Assembly: GCF_016862795.1 (NCBI RefSeq)
Contig: NZ_BONQ01000014.1
Span: forward strand, 1 to 64,000
Origin: Dactylosporangium siamense
Lineage (GTDB): Bacteria; Actinomycetota; Actinomycetes; Mycobacteriales; Micromonosporaceae
DNA: 64,000 nucleotides
Direction: 5' to 3'
Shown: positions 9,938 through 19,247 of the stretch, in pieces
Position numbering within the stretch: the stretch's first letter is position 1
How the letters are laid out: each line of letters begins with the position of its first letter
Program-made: the position numbers and the translations under genes
Notes under the pieces: generated by a model
What the model was told of the DNA's origin: nothing
The model's database searches: none
What the model saw: only the letters and a program-made list of their open reading frames with translations

Positions 9938-9956
9938 ACCTAGGCAACCTAGGTAT
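9936..9956. promoter_or_regulatory. PadR operator palindrome overlapping the padR start codon
   Basis: ATACCTAGG-CAA-CCTAGGTAT, a perfect 9-bp inverted repeat with a 3-nt spacer. On the minus strand its last bases supply the AT of the PadR start codon, and no separate Shine-Dalgarno sequence exists, which suggests an unusually short or leaderless transcript. The divergent tauE-like gene starts 40 bases away and could share control. Confidence 0.8.
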
Positions 9957-9996
9957 AGCCGCTGTCGATGTCAACCGCACCGGTACCGTCACCACC

Positions 9997-10767
9997 GTGC
10001 GGATCATGTTGCTCGTCCTGGCCGGGATGCTCGGCGGCGTGATCGGCACCGCGGGCGGCATCACGTCGCTCGTGACGTATCCCGCGCTGCTCGCCGCCGG
10101 CCTGGGCCCGCTGCAGGCGAACGTCGCCAACACGGTCGCGCTGATCAGCGGTGCGGTGGCGTCCTCGGCCGCGTCCCGGCAAGAGCTGCGGGTGCACCGG
10201 CGGCGGCTGCCGTGGTGGGCCGCCGTCGCGGTGATCGGCGGCACCGGCGGGGCGGTGCTGCTGCTGGTCACCCCGCCTGGGGTGTTCGCGTGGCTCGTGC
10301 CGTTCCTGATCGCGTTCGCCGCGGCCCTGATCCTGATCCGCCCCACGATCGACGAACCGGCCGCAGCCGCGGCCGCCGGCGAAGACACGGCGGTGGCCGG
10401 CTGGCAGCGGGTCGTTGCCGCGGTCGCGTTCTTCGGCGTCTGCGTCTACAGCGGATACTTCGGTGCCGGGTCGGGCATCCTCACCCTCGCCATCGTGCTG
10501 CTGCTGGTCGAGCCGCACCTGGTCCGGGCCAACGCGGTGAAGAACGCGCTCACGGCCTGCGCCGACATCGTGCCGGCGGCCATGTTCGCGGTCGTGGCCG
10601 ACGTCGCCTGGTGGGCCGTCATCCCCCTTGCGGTCGGCTCGGGCATCGGCGGCGCGCTCGGCCCCGCGATCACCCGCCGCGCCGACCCGAAGGTGCTGCG
10701 GACGGCCGTGGCGGTGATGGGGTTCAGCCTCGCCACCTGGCTCCTCTACCGGGCGACTTCCCCATGA
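9997..10767 (+). CDS. TauE/SafE-family sulfite/sulfonate exporter
   Basis: 256 aa, GTG start. Integral membrane protein with about seven to eight hydrophobic segments and the two half-repeats of the family ('GGVIGTAGGITSLVTYPALL' at the front, 'GYFGAGSGILTLAIVLL' in the second half). TauE/SafE members export sulfite, sulfoacetate or related anions. Placed between two organosulfur-type operons, a role in removing sulfite released by monooxygenases is plausible but unproven. Confidence 0.88.
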   Translation: MRIMLLVLAGMLGGVIGTAGGITSLVTYPALLAAGLGPLQANVANTVALISGAVASSAASRQELRVHRRRLPWWAAVAVIGGTGGAVLLLVTPPGVFAWLVPFLIAFAAALILIRPTIDEPAAAAAAGEDTAVAGWQRVVAAVAFFGVCVYSGYFGAGSGILTLAIVLLLVEPHLVRANAVKNALTACADIVPAAMFAVVADVAWWAVIPLAVGSGIGGALGPAITRRADPKVLRTAVAVMGFSLATWLLYRATSP

Positions 10768-10816
10768 TCCGGTAGATCCTGTGTACCCAGGGGTGCACAG
10801 GATCTACCGGATCATG
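10763..10816. terminator. Bidirectional terminator hairpin between convergent genes
   Basis: A 26-bp inverted repeat with a single mismatch (CATGATCCGGTAGATCCTGTG arm at 10763-10783, continuing to 10788; partner at 10791-10816) and a 2-nt loop. It contains the stop codon of the exporter and the last four codons plus stop of the monooxygenase on the other strand. It should end transcription from both sides. Confidence 0.85.
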
Positions 10817-11928
10817 AACCATTCCTTGGCGAGCAGTTCGAAGGAGCGGACGCGGTCGGCGTGGTCGTGGGTGATGGTGGTGACGAGCAGTTCGTCGGCG
10901 CCGGTGGCCCGCTGCAGGGTCTGCAGCTTGGCGACGACGGTGGCCGGGTCGCCGACGAACTGGGTGTCGAGGCGGTCCTGGACGAGGGCCTGGTCGTCGT
11001 CGGTCCACGGGGTGGCGGCGGCCTCGGCCGGGGTCGGGAAGGGGATCGCGCCGGCGCCGGTGCGGATGCTGCGGACCCAGTGCCGGTAGGGCGAGGCGAG
11101 GTGCTGGGCGGTCGCGGTGTCGGCAGCGACCACCACGTCGGCGGAGACGACGACGTACGGGCGGTCCAGCACCGGGGACGGGCGGAACGCGGCGCGGTAA
11201 GCAGACACGGCCTCCAGGACGCTTGCCGGCGCGACGTGGTAGTTGGCCGCGAACGGCAGGCCCCGCTCCCCCGCGACGGTGGCGCTCTGCCCGGCGCTGG
11301 AGCCCAGGATCCACAGCTCGACCTTGGCGCCCTCGCCGGGGGTGACGTGCACGTCGAGGCCGTCGCGGGCGTAGGTGCCGGCGATCAGGGCCTGGATGTC
11401 CTCCACGACGTCGGCGAAGTCGGGTGACACCGCGCCCGGCTGCTGCAACAGCGCGCCGAACAGGGCGAAGCGCGGCTGCCCGGCGAGCCGGGCGAAGTCG
11501 AACGGCGGCGGGATGAGCAGCCCGTCGACGACCTTCGCGGGCGGTGGGGGTGGGGGCGGCGTGGACCGGGCCGCGAGCGCCTCGGTGCGACGCTGGCCGG
11601 AGCGGCCCAGGCCGAGGTCGAACCGCCCGGGGAAGACCGCGTCGAGCAGGCCGAACTGCTCCACGACGGACAGGGCCGTCTGGTGGCCGACCTGGATCGC
11701 GCCGGAGCCGACCCGGATGCGGTCGGTGGCGGCGGCGATCAGGCCGATGAGCACGGCCGGTGCGGCGCTGGCCACACCGCCGGCGAAGTGGTGCTCGGCG
11801 ACCCAGTAACGCTGGTAGCCGAAGGACTCGGCGCGCCTGGCGAGGTCGACGGTGTTGCGCAGGGCGGCGCCGGCGTCGCTGCCCGAGCTGATCGGGGCGA
11901 GGTCGAGGACGGACAGGGGTACGGTCAT
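10804..11928 (-). CDS. LLM-class flavin-dependent oxidoreductase (LuxA-like group 1)
   Basis: 374 aa. Bacterial-luciferase-fold monooxygenase: '[19 protein letters not shown]', '[18 protein letters not shown]', '[17 protein letters not shown]' and '[12 protein letters not shown]' are the family blocks. A run of seven prolines about residue 124-130 sits in the loop before the substrate region and is unusual. Last gene of a six-gene operon; its ATG shares one base with the upstream stop. The last codons lie in the terminator hairpin. Needs reduced flavin from a reductase encoded elsewhere. Confidence 0.87.
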   Translation of the reverse strand: MTVPLSVLDLAPISSGSDAGAALRNTVDLARRAESFGYQRYWVAEHHFAGGVASAAPAVLIGLIAAATDRIRVGSGAIQVGHQTALSVVEQFGLLDAVFPGRFDLGLGRSGQRRTEALAARSTPPPPPPPAKVVDGLLIPPPFDFARLAGQPRFALFGALLQQPGAVSPDFADVVEDIQALIAGTYARDGLDVHVTPGEGAKVELWILGSSAGQSATVAGERGLPFAANYHVAPASVLEAVSAYRAAFRPSPVLDRPYVVVSADVVVAADTATAQHLASPYRHWVRSIRTGAGAIPFPTPAEAAATPWTDDDQALVQDRLDTQFVGDPATVVAKLQTLQRATGADELLVTTITHDHADRVRSFELLAKEWFMIR

Positions 11929-12965
11929 CACTGCACCGCCAAGGGTGGGAACGGGCGACTGGGGATCTCGCGGCGCAGCACCGGGGCGACCTCGGCCTGG
12001 AAGAGCTCCAGGGAGCCGCGGTGTTGCTTGTCGGTGAGCCCGTCCGCGTCGGCCTGCACGTGCATGACCTCGTGGCCGAGCCGCTCGTGGTAGCGGTGGA
12101 CCTTGTCGATGATCTGCTGCGGGCTGCCGACGAGGATCGAGCTGCGTTCGATCGCGTCCTCCAGGGTGTGGAAGACGGGTTCGACGCCAACGCGTTTGAA
12201 CAGCTCCAGGCGTTTGTTGAAGATCGGCCGGTAGACGTCGATCGCGTCCTGGGACCGTTCGGCCACGTACGTCCCGGCGGAGCCGGCGCCGACCAACGCC
12301 GCAGAGGCGTCGTGGCCGTGGAAGGCGAGCCGTTCCCGGTAGTACGCGACCAGCGAAGCGTAGGGCTCGACCGGGTTGGTGACGTTGGCGGAGAAGAGCG
12401 GGTCGCCGTGCAGCGCGGCGAGCTCGACGGAGGCCTTGCTGGTGGCGCTGCCGTGCCAGATGCGGATGTCCGGCTGCAGTGGGCGGGGCCACGCCTCGGC
12501 CTCGTCCAGCGACGGGCGGAACCGGCCGGACCAGGTGACCTTGTCCTGCCGCCACAGCTTTGTGAACAGCTCGTAGCCCTCGCGGTTGCGGTCCCACTGG
12601 TCGTCGGTGGTGACGTGGAACAGCTTGGCCTGCGCGGCGCCGTTGCCCTTGCCGACGATGAGCTCGAGCCGCCCGCCGGAGAGGTTGTCCAGGGTGGAGT
12701 AGTCCTCGAAGGCGCGGACCGGGTCGAGCAGGCTCAGCGTCGTCACGGCGGTGAACAGCCGGATGATGCTGGTCCTCGCCGCGATGTGGCTGAGCACGAC
12801 CGGCGGCGAGGAGGAGATGAAGGGCCGCTCGTGGCGTTCCCCGACGCCGAAGCCGTCGAAGCCGAGCTGCTCGGCGAGGACGGCGTTGTCGACGACCTCC
12901 CGGAGCCGTTCGCGGGCCGGTTTCACGCCGTCGGTGACGATGAGGGTGATGGCGAGGAACTTCAT
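11928..12965 (-). CDS. LLM-class flavin-dependent oxidoreductase
   Basis: 345 aa. Luciferase-like TIM barrel: '[18 protein letters not shown]' near residue 30, '[19 protein letters not shown]' near 66, '[17 protein letters not shown]' near 93. The start overlaps the SsuD-like stop by four bases (12962-12965). It differs in sequence class from its operon neighbours, so the operon carries several substrate specificities rather than recent duplicates. Substrate not deducible. Confidence 0.86.
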   Translation of the reverse strand: MKFLAITLIVTDGVKPARERLREVVDNAVLAEQLGFDGFGVGERHERPFISSSPPVVLSHIAARTSIIRLFTAVTTLSLLDPVRAFEDYSTLDNLSGGRLELIVGKGNGAAQAKLFHVTTDDQWDRNREGYELFTKLWRQDKVTWSGRFRPSLDEAEAWPRPLQPDIRIWHGSATSKASVELAALHGDPLFSANVTNPVEPYASLVAYYRERLAFHGHDASAALVGAGSAGTYVAERSQDAIDVYRPIFNKRLELFKRVGVEPVFHTLEDAIERSSILVGSPQQIIDKVHRYHERLGHEVMHVQADADGLTDKQHRGSLELFQAEVAPVLRREIPSRPFPPLAVQ

Positions 12966-14047
12966 TGGCGCAGGACTCCTTCGGCGAACGTGTACGCCTC
13001 TTCCAGGTGCGGGTAGCCGGACAGGATGAACTCGTCGATGCCGACGGCACGGTATTCGTCGATGCGTGCGGCGACCTCGGTGTGGCTGCCGACGAGGGCG
13101 GTGCCGGCGCCGCCGCGGACCAGGCCGATGCCGGCCCACAGGTTGGGGGCGACGACGAGCCGGTCGCGGTCGCCGCCGTGCAGGTCCAGCATCCGGCGCT
13201 GGCCGACGGATTCGAGGCTGCGCAGGCTCTCCTGGCGCGCGCGGATCGTCTCGTCGTCCAGTCCGGCGATCAGGCGATGGGCCGCGTCCCAGGCATCGTC
13301 GGCGGTGGCGCGGGTGATGACGTGCAGCCGGATGCCGAACCGCAGCGGCCGGTCGGCGACGGCCCGGACCGCCGCGATCTTCGCAGCGACGGCGTCGACC
13401 GGTTCGCCCCAGGTGAGGTACACGTCGGCGTGCCGGGCGGCGAGCTTGATCGCGGCGTCCGACGACCCGCCGAGATACACCGTGGGAACAATGGAAGGTG
13501 GCTCGCGCAGGAGCCCACCCTCGACATCGAAAAAGAGCCCGTGATGGTCGAAGCGGGCACCCGCCCAGGCGGCGCGCACCACGTCGAGGAACTCCGAAGC
13601 GCGTTCGTAGCGGGCGTCGTGGTCCAGGGGGTCGCCGTAGCCGCGCTGCTCGGCGGCGCTGCTGCCGATGACGACGTTGAGCAGGAGGCGGCCGGAGGAC
13701 AGCCGCTGGAACGTGGCGGCCATCTGCGCGGCGAGGACCGGGGTGATGAGCCCGGGCCGGAACGCGACGAGGAACTTGAGCTTCCTGGTCGCGGCGATCA
13801 GCGCGGCGGTGGTCAGCCACGCGTCCTCGCAGTGCACGCCGGTCGGGGTGAGCACGCCGGCGTAGCCGAGCTGGTCGGCGGCCCGCGCGATCTGGGTCAG
13901 GTAGTCCAGGGTCGGCGCCCGGTGGGTGGCGGAGCGGGGCAGCGGCGCCGTGTCCTGCGCGCCGATGATCCCCCCGTGGGTGCCGGCGCCCACCGCGTGG
14001 TCGTCGCCGCCGGTCGGGAGGAACCAGTGGAAGACCGGGTCAGACAT
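12962..14047 (-). CDS. ssuD: FMNH2-dependent alkanesulfonate monooxygenase
   Basis: 361 aa, slightly shorter than the roughly 380 aa typical of SsuD. Cleaves C-S bonds of alkanesulfonates to aldehyde and sulfite with reduced FMN and O2. Hallmarks: '[12 protein letters not shown]' at the start, '[28 protein letters not shown]' (residues 73-100, split), '[19 protein letters not shown]', 'FFDVEGGLL' and '[10 protein letters not shown]'. Overlaps the NtaA-like gene by eight bases. The assignment to SsuD rather than a close sulfone monooxygenase is likely but not certain. Confidence 0.83.
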   Translation of the reverse strand: MSDPVFHWFLPTGGDDHAVGAGTHGGIIGAQDTAPLPRSATHRAPTLDYLTQIARAADQLGYAGVLTPTGVHCEDAWLTTAALIAATRKLKFLVAFRPGLITPVLAAQMAATFQRLSSGRLLLNVVIGSSAAEQRGYGDPLDHDARYERASEFLDVVRAAWAGARFDHHGLFFDVEGGLLREPPSIVPTVYLGGSSDAAIKLAARHADVYLTWGEPVDAVAAKIAAVRAVADRPLRFGIRLHVITRATADDAWDAAHRLIAGLDDETIRARQESLRSLESVGQRRMLDLHGGDRDRLVVAPNLWAGIGLVRGGAGTALVGSHTEVAARIDEYRAVGIDEFILSGYPHLEEAYTFAEGVLRQ

Positions 14048-15389
14048 GGTCGAGCCCGAGGTGCCCGCGCAGCGTCGTGGTGGTGTAGTCGGTGCGGAAC
14101 ACGCCGCGCTCCTGCAGCAGCGGCACCACCCCGTCGACGAACTCGTCGAGACCGCCGGGCACCAGGTGCGGCACGAGGATGAAGCCGTCGGCCGCGTCGC
14201 TCTGCACGAACTCGTCGATGGTGGCCGCCACGCTCGACGGGGTGCCGATGAAGGTCTGCCGGCCGGTCACCTCGATGATGAGGTCGCGGATGCCGAGCCC
14301 CTTCTCCGAAGCGAGGTCGCGCCACTGCCGGGCGGTCGCCAGGGGGTCGTCGAAGAGCCGGGTGCGGCCCTTGATGATGGAGTCGTCGTCCAGGACCGGG
14401 TCGAAGACCGGCAGCGGCCCCTCGGGGTCGTGGTCGCTGAGATCCTTGTTCCACAGCTGCTCCAGCAGCAGGATCGCGGTCTGGGGACTGACCTGCTGGC
14501 GGCGGATGTGGTGGGCTTTCTCAACCGCTTCCTCGGTACTGGTACCGAGGACGAACGTGCTGGCCGGCAGGATCTTCAGCTGGTCGGGGTGCCGCCCGTG
14601 GCGGGCCATGCGGCCCTTGACGTCGGCGTAGAACGCCCTGCCGGACTCGAGGGTGCCGTGCCGGGAGAAGATCGCGTCGGCGTCGCGGGCGGCGAACTCG
14701 CGGCCCGGGTCCGAGTCGCCGGCCTGGATGATCAGCGGCCGGCCCTGCGGGCTGCGGGGCACCGTGAAGTGCCCCTGGATGTCGATGTGCTGCCCGCTGT
14801 GGACGAAGTGACCGGGGTCGCCGGTGCGGGTGAAGACCCCAGCTGCACGGTCGGCGGTGACCTCGTCCGCGGGCCAGGTGTCCCACAGCTCGCGGGCGGT
14901 GTGCAGCACCTCGGCGGCGCGGGTGTAGCGGTCGGCGCGGTCGAGGTAGCCGCCGCGGCGGAAGTTCTCCCCGGTGAACGCGTCGGAGGAGGTGACCACG
15001 TTCCAGCCGGCCCGGCCGCCGGACAGGTGGTCCAGCGAGGCGAGCTTGCGGGCCAGTTCGTAGGGCTCGTTGAAGGTGGCGTTGACGGTGCCGGTGAGCC
15101 CGAGGTGGGTGGTGACCGCGGCGAGGCCGGCGAGGACGGTGAGCGCGTCTGGCCGGCCGACGACGTCCAGGTCGTGGATGCGGCCGCGCTGCTCGCGCAG
15201 CCGGAGGCCCTCGGCGAGGAAGAAGAAGTCGAACTTGCCGCGTTCGGCGCTCTGCGCGAAGCGCCGGAACGAGTCGAAGGCGATCTGGCTGCCCGCCGCC
15301 GGGTCGCTCCACACCGTCGTGTTGTTCACGCCGGGGAAGTGCGCCGCGAGGACGACCTGCTTCTGTGGTTTCCCCGAAAACTTCGTCAT
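14040..15389 (-). CDS. NtaA/DmoA/DszA-family FMN-dependent monooxygenase
   Basis: 449 aa. Long-form luciferase-like monooxygenase: 'LAAHFPGVNNTTVWSDP', 'FDFFFLAEGLRLR', 'DHLSGGRAGWNVVTSSD', 'VPRSPQGRPLIIQAGDS' and the characteristic tail 'FRTDYTTTTLRGHLGL'. Relatives oxidise nitrilotriacetate, dimethyl sulfide or dibenzothiophene sulfone. The organosulfur setting favours a thioether or sulfone substrate. ATG fused to the upstream stop (15386-15389). Confidence 0.87.
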   Translation of the reverse strand: MTKFSGKPQKQVVLAAHFPGVNNTTVWSDPAAGSQIAFDSFRRFAQSAERGKFDFFFLAEGLRLREQRGRIHDLDVVGRPDALTVLAGLAAVTTHLGLTGTVNATFNEPYELARKLASLDHLSGGRAGWNVVTSSDAFTGENFRRGGYLDRADRYTRAAEVLHTARELWDTWPADEVTADRAAGVFTRTGDPGHFVHSGQHIDIQGHFTVPRSPQGRPLIIQAGDSDPGREFAARDADAIFSRHGTLESGRAFYADVKGRMARHGRHPDQLKILPASTFVLGTSTEEAVEKAHHIRRQQVSPQTAILLLEQLWNKDLSDHDPEGPLPVFDPVLDDDSIIKGRTRLFDDPLATARQWRDLASEKGLGIRDLIIEVTGRQTFIGTPSSVAATIDEFVQSDAADGFILVPHLVPGGLDEFVDGVVPLLQERGVFRTDYTTTTLRGHLGLDHV

Positions 15390-16540
15390 GCGGTGACCTC
15401 CGTGCGGGCGTAGCGGTTCTGCGCGGCGGGCAGGCCGAGGTGCCCGCGCAGGGTGGTGGCGGTGTAGTCGGTGCGGAAGGCGCCCTCGGCCCGCAGCAGC
15501 GGCAGCAGGTCGTCGACGATCGCCGAGAGGTCGGCGGGCAGCACGCCGGGGCGCAGCCGGAACCCGTCGAGGCCGGTCTCCCGCCAGGACAGCAGCAGCT
15601 CCGCCAGCCCGGCGGCGTCGCCGGTGTAGACGTGGGCGTCGCTGGTGTACGGCGCGCCGTCGACCTCGTCGAGGCGGGCCTTGCGCTCCGGGTCGAGGAA
15701 CACGACGACGTCGGCGAAGACCTTGGCCGGGCCGAGCGAGCGGACCTCGGTGACGATCTCGGCCGCGTTCGCCACGCTGGTCGGCGTCACGTAAACGATG
15801 TCGGTGCCGAGGTCGTAGCCGGCGCGGCTGTGGGCGAGAGCGGTGACGATCGGCTGGCCCTGCGGCGGGCGCGGCGTGATCGACGGTCCCTTGACGCTGA
15901 ACTGCGCGCCGGCGAAATCGATGTAGTGCAGCTTGTCCCGGTCGACGAACCGGCCGGTGGCGACGTCGCGGATCTCGGCGTCGTCCTCCCAGCTGTCCCA
16001 GAGCCGGCGGACCACCTCGATGTGGTCGGCGGCCTCCGCGAACAGCTCGGCGATGTGCGCCTGGACGGCGGGCTCCTCATGACTCGCCAGGTCGAACGCC
16101 GGGAAGGTGCGGCGGCCGAAGTGCGCGGCCTCGACGGCCCGGCCGGACACCTGGGCCCGCCATCCGGCCCGGCCGGTGCTGAGGTAGTCGAGGGTGGCGA
16201 GCTGGGTGGAGACGTGGAACGGCTCGGTGTGGGTCACGGTCACCGTCGGCACCAGGCCGATGTGGGTGGTGACGGGCGCGACCCGGGCCGCGATGAGCAG
16301 CGCGTCGAGCCGCCCCTTGACGTGGTCGGCCCGCCCGTCGAGCCCGTCGTAGCGGCCGGACTGCAGGCCGAGGGAGTCCTCGATGGTGACGAAGTCCAGC
16401 CTGCCGCGCTCCGCCAGGCGGACCAGGCTCAGCCAGTACACCGGCGAAAAGAGCGCATCAGGGAGCGCGGACGGATCCCGCCAGGCCGCGGGATGCCACC
16501 CCGCGCCGTCCAGCGCGACTGCCAGGTGCAACTCGCTCAT
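15386..16540 (-). CDS. NtaA/SnaA-family LLM monooxygenase
   Basis: 384 aa, about 60 residues shorter than its neighbour. 'LAVALDGAGWHPAAWRDP' at the start, 'RLDFVTIEDSLGLQ', 'DYLSTGRAGWRAQVSGR', 'TPRPPQGQPIVTALAHS', and the same tail logic as the neighbour ('FRTDYTATTLRGHLGLP') show a diverged paralogue. Both of its ends overlap neighbours by four bases. Confidence 0.86.
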   Translation of the reverse strand: MSELHLAVALDGAGWHPAAWRDPSALPDALFSPVYWLSLVRLAERGRLDFVTIEDSLGLQSGRYDGLDGRADHVKGRLDALLIAARVAPVTTHIGLVPTVTVTHTEPFHVSTQLATLDYLSTGRAGWRAQVSGRAVEAAHFGRRTFPAFDLASHEEPAVQAHIAELFAEAADHIEVVRRLWDSWEDDAEIRDVATGRFVDRDKLHYIDFAGAQFSVKGPSITPRPPQGQPIVTALAHSRAGYDLGTDIVYVTPTSVANAAEIVTEVRSLGPAKVFADVVVFLDPERKARLDEVDGAPYTSDAHVYTGDAAGLAELLLSWRETGLDGFRLRPGVLPADLSAIVDDLLPLLRAEGAFRTDYTATTLRGHLGLPAAQNRYARTEVTA

Positions 16541-17382
16541 GCGGGGATCCCTTCGGGGCGGTCCACCGGGGCGTCCCAGTCGAGGAGCTCGCCGGCCTGC
16601 CCATAGGTGGTGAAGTCGGTGGTGTCGCGGAACGCCGGCACGGTGTACAGGTCCCGCGCGTAGTCCCACAGGTGGGGGAAGTCGGCGAGGCGAAGCTCGA
16701 GACGCACGAGGGTGACGTACAGGCGGATGTCGGCCTCGGTGATCGCGGGGCCGAGCAGGTAGCGGCGGGTGGCGAGCCGCTCGTCCAGGGTGCCGAGGGC
16801 GTCCAGGAAGGCAGTACTGCCGGGGGCGCCACGGTTGACGGCGGGGTTGAGCCACGCGTCGAGCTGCTCGATCTCCTCGCGGTGCGCCTCCGGGTAGGTG
16901 TCGATCACCGGGGTCGCCACGTGCCGGAAGCGGGTGGCGAAATCGATGCCGATGCCCTTGAAGTCGTTGCTGACCACCTGGGCGGTGCCGCGGTCCCACA
17001 GCGTCGGGACCGAGACGTGGCCGTCGAAGTCCTCCTCGGTGGCCTCGTACGCCTGGCGCAGCAGCGTGAAGCCGTTGACCGGGTCGGGTCCGTAGCGCTC
17101 CCGGAACGCCCACCCGCGCCCGTCGCGGACGTTGTCGACGTAGGACACCGTGACGACGTCGCGGAGGCCGGCCAGGGCATGGGCGATCGTCACGCGCTGC
17201 GACCACGGGCAGAACCACCCCGCGTAGAGGTGGTAACGGCCGGGTTGTGGATCGTCCACTACATGTCCGGCGAACCGGTACAGCGGGCGAGGGTCGTCGG
17301 GGCGTTGCGGGATGCGGTATTCGCCATGGGCCGTCGTGTCAACTGGGCTGGCCAGACGGCTTGAGCGCGGCAATTTCGGCAT
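16537..17382 (-). CDS. Xi-class glutathione S-transferase (ECM4/glutathionyl-hydroquinone reductase-like)
   Basis: 281 aa. Start at the ATG of 17382 behind GGAGGACCTCC; an in-frame GTG-type start 39 bases upstream lacks a ribosome site. The catalytic Cys is in 'GWFCPWSQRVTIAHAL', the CPWS motif of the class; 'VPTLWDRGTAQVVSND' and the helical C-terminal domain follow. These enzymes reduce glutathionyl- or mycothiol-type conjugates. As first gene of the monooxygenase operon it may detach thiol adducts before desulfuration; actinomycetes usually use mycothiol, so the thiol partner is uncertain. Confidence 0.87.
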   Translation of the reverse strand: MPKLPRSSRLASPVDTTAHGEYRIPQRPDDPRPLYRFAGHVVDDPQPGRYHLYAGWFCPWSQRVTIAHALAGLRDVVTVSYVDNVRDGRGWAFRERYGPDPVNGFTLLRQAYEATEEDFDGHVSVPTLWDRGTAQVVSNDFKGIGIDFATRFRHVATPVIDTYPEAHREEIEQLDAWLNPAVNRGAPGSTAFLDALGTLDERLATRRYLLGPAITEADIRLYVTLVRLELRLADFPHLWDYARDLYTVPAFRDTTDFTTYGQAGELLDWDAPVDRPEGIPA

Positions 17383-17616
17383 GGAGGTCCTCCGTGGATC
17401 CGGAGCCAGATAGCCGACCAATCCTACGTGGATACTAGGAATTTATCCAGAGGTACGTGAGAAGGCCGACAGGACTGCCCATCGACCGTTGACAGTCACG
17501 CACAGCCACTGCTGCACTGGCCCCAACGAGACGCTGACCACCCGCCGGCTGCTGCCGAAGTGCGTGATGGCGGCTCCGAACGATCGCGAACCCGGTCGCG
17601 AACTCCCCACTTGAGG
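17383..17616. promoter_or_regulatory. Divergent promoter region of the monooxygenase operon and the peptide-type ABC operon
   Basis: 234 bases without a gene. A partly symmetric TCCTA-N9-TAGGA lies at about 17423-17441, and on the minus strand it yields a TAGGAT -10-like hexamer about 40 bases before the GST start. A TTGACA occurs on the plus strand near 17495. Which of these is used cannot be told from sequence. Confidence 0.4.
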
Positions 17617-17622
17617 ATGTCC

Positions 17623-19245
17623 ATGCGTAGATACCTCGCGTCCCTTGCCGTCGCGGCCTTACTGCTCGGCGGGTGCAACGGCGCCGCCGCCGAGGACCCC
17701 GCCGCCGGCAACAGCGCGCCCGTCCAGGGCGGCAAGCTCACCTGGGCGATCGAGACCGAGCCGATCACCTTCAACCCGCACCAGTACGCCCAGGCGAAGG
17801 CCCGCCTGCTGGTCTGGAACAGCTTCGAGGCGCTGCTCACCCACGACGACAAGGGCGGCTACCTGCCGTGGCTGGCCACGGCGTGGGAGGCGTCCGCCGA
17901 CGGGCTCACCTACACGTTCAAGCTCCGCGAGGGCGTCACGTTCCACGACGGCGAGAAGTTCGACGCCGCCGCCGTCAAGGCCAACCTTGACCAGCTTCTC
18001 GTCGCCGGCTACAACCCCGGTGTCGCCTCGACCCAGCTGAAAAACTTCAAGGACGCGGAGGTCGTCGACCCGAAGACCATCGCCGTGCACCTCAAGCAGC
18101 CCGACGTGCTCATCCTGGACTTCTTCGCCTCGCCGCAGGGCGCGCAGGTGTCGCCGAAGTCGCTCAAGAGCCCCGACCTGAAGGCCGGCGGGCCGTCCGT
18201 CGTCGGCACCGGGCCCTTCATCCTCGACCGCTACACGAAGGGTCAGGAGGTCCACTACAAGAGGAACCCGGCTTACGCGTGGGCCCCGTCCAACGCCGGC
18301 CACCAGGGCCCCGCCTACCTCGACGAGATCACCTACCGGTTCCTCAAGGAGTCCTCGGTGCGCGTCGGCGCCCTGACCTCCGGCCAGGTCGACGTCATCG
18401 AGGGTGTCCCCGCGACCGAGCAGGAGCTGGTCAGGAGCGACCCGAACCTGACCTTCGCCAAGCAGCTCAACAGCGGCACCGCGTACAACCTCTACTTCAA
18501 CCAGACGCACGCGCCGTTCGACGACATCCGGGTCCGCAAGGCGTTCCGGGACGCGGTCGACGTCGACGCGGTCCTGCAGGGGGTGTACCGCGGCACCGCG
18601 ACCCGGGCGTGGAGCATCCTGAGCCCGTCCAGCCCGTTCTACGAGGCGTCGGTCGAGAAGACCTACGGCAACAACCCCGCCGAGGCCAACAAGCTGCTCG
18701 ACGAGGCCGGCTGGAGCGCGAAGGACAGCGAGGGCTTCCGCAGCAGGGACGGCAAGCGGCTCACCGCCCGGATCGTGCTGTCGGCGCCGTTCGTGCGGGA
18801 CAAGCGCGACATCCTCGCCCAGGCCGTGCAGGCCGCGGTGAAGCAGACCGCCGGCATCGACCTGCAGGTCAAGGTCGTCGACCAGGGCACCGCCGCGGAC
18901 GCCCTGGCCAAGGGCGAGTTCGAGGTCTTCGACAACTCCCGCGCCGACACCGAGGCCGGCGCCGCGCTCGGCCTGATCGTGCCGAAGGGCGCCCCGATCA
19001 ACCGGCACGGCTTCTCCGACCCCGAGCTGGAGAAGCTGATCGTCGAGGCGCAGGCCACCAGCGACCCGGCCAGGCGCAAGGCGGCGTACTCGACCATCCA
19101 GAAGGTCTACACCGACCAGGCGGTCCTGCTGCCGCTGTACGCGCCGGCGGACCAGGTCGCGGCGCAGAAGAAGGTCGGCGGGGTGGGCTTCGAGCCGACC
19201 GCGGGCGTGCCCGGCAGCGCCTACACCGTGTGGATCGGCAAGTAG
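17623..19245 (+). CDS. Peptide/nickel-type ABC transporter substrate-binding lipoprotein
   Basis: 540 aa. Family 5 extracellular solute-binding protein. Lipobox LLGGC with lipidated C18. Blocks 'FNPHQYAQAKARLLVWNSFE', 'ATAWEASADGLTYTFKLR' and 'GVTFHDGEKFDAAAVKANLD' are typical. GAGG is six bases before the ATG at 17623 and touches the alternative ATG at 17617, so 17623 is preferred. It heads a five-gene operon divergent from the monooxygenases, so its ligand may be a sulfur-containing peptide, glutathione-like or other organosulfur compound. Confidence 0.9.
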   Translation: MRRYLASLAVAALLLGGCNGAAAEDPAAGNSAPVQGGKLTWAIETEPITFNPHQYAQAKARLLVWNSFEALLTHDDKGGYLPWLATAWEASADGLTYTFKLREGVTFHDGEKFDAAAVKANLDQLLVAGYNPGVASTQLKNFKDAEVVDPKTIAVHLKQPDVLILDFFASPQGAQVSPKSLKSPDLKAGGPSVVGTGPFILDRYTKGQEVHYKRNPAYAWAPSNAGHQGPAYLDEITYRFLKESSVRVGALTSGQVDVIEGVPATEQELVRSDPNLTFAKQLNSGTAYNLYFNQTHAPFDDIRVRKAFRDAVDVDAVLQGVYRGTATRAWSILSPSSPFYEASVEKTYGNNPAEANKLLDEAGWSAKDSEGFRSRDGKRLTARIVLSAPFVRDKRDILAQAVQAAVKQTAGIDLQVKVVDQGTAADALAKGEFEVFDNSRADTEAGAALGLIVPKGAPINRHGFSDPELEKLIVEAQATSDPARRKAAYSTIQKVYTDQAVLLPLYAPADQVAAQKKVGGVGFEPTAGVPGSAYTVWIGK

Positions 19246-19247
19246 CG

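Noticed and set aside
10804-17382. Recent tandem duplication of the five luciferase-like genes
   Set aside because: The five proteins belong to clearly different subfamilies and lengths; only the two NtaA-type ones share a similar tail.
17457-17492. Possible 11-codon leader ORF (VRRPTGLPIDR) before the peptide-type importer
   Set aside because: GTG start without a clear ribosome site and no coupling to the next gene; not supported enough to annotate.
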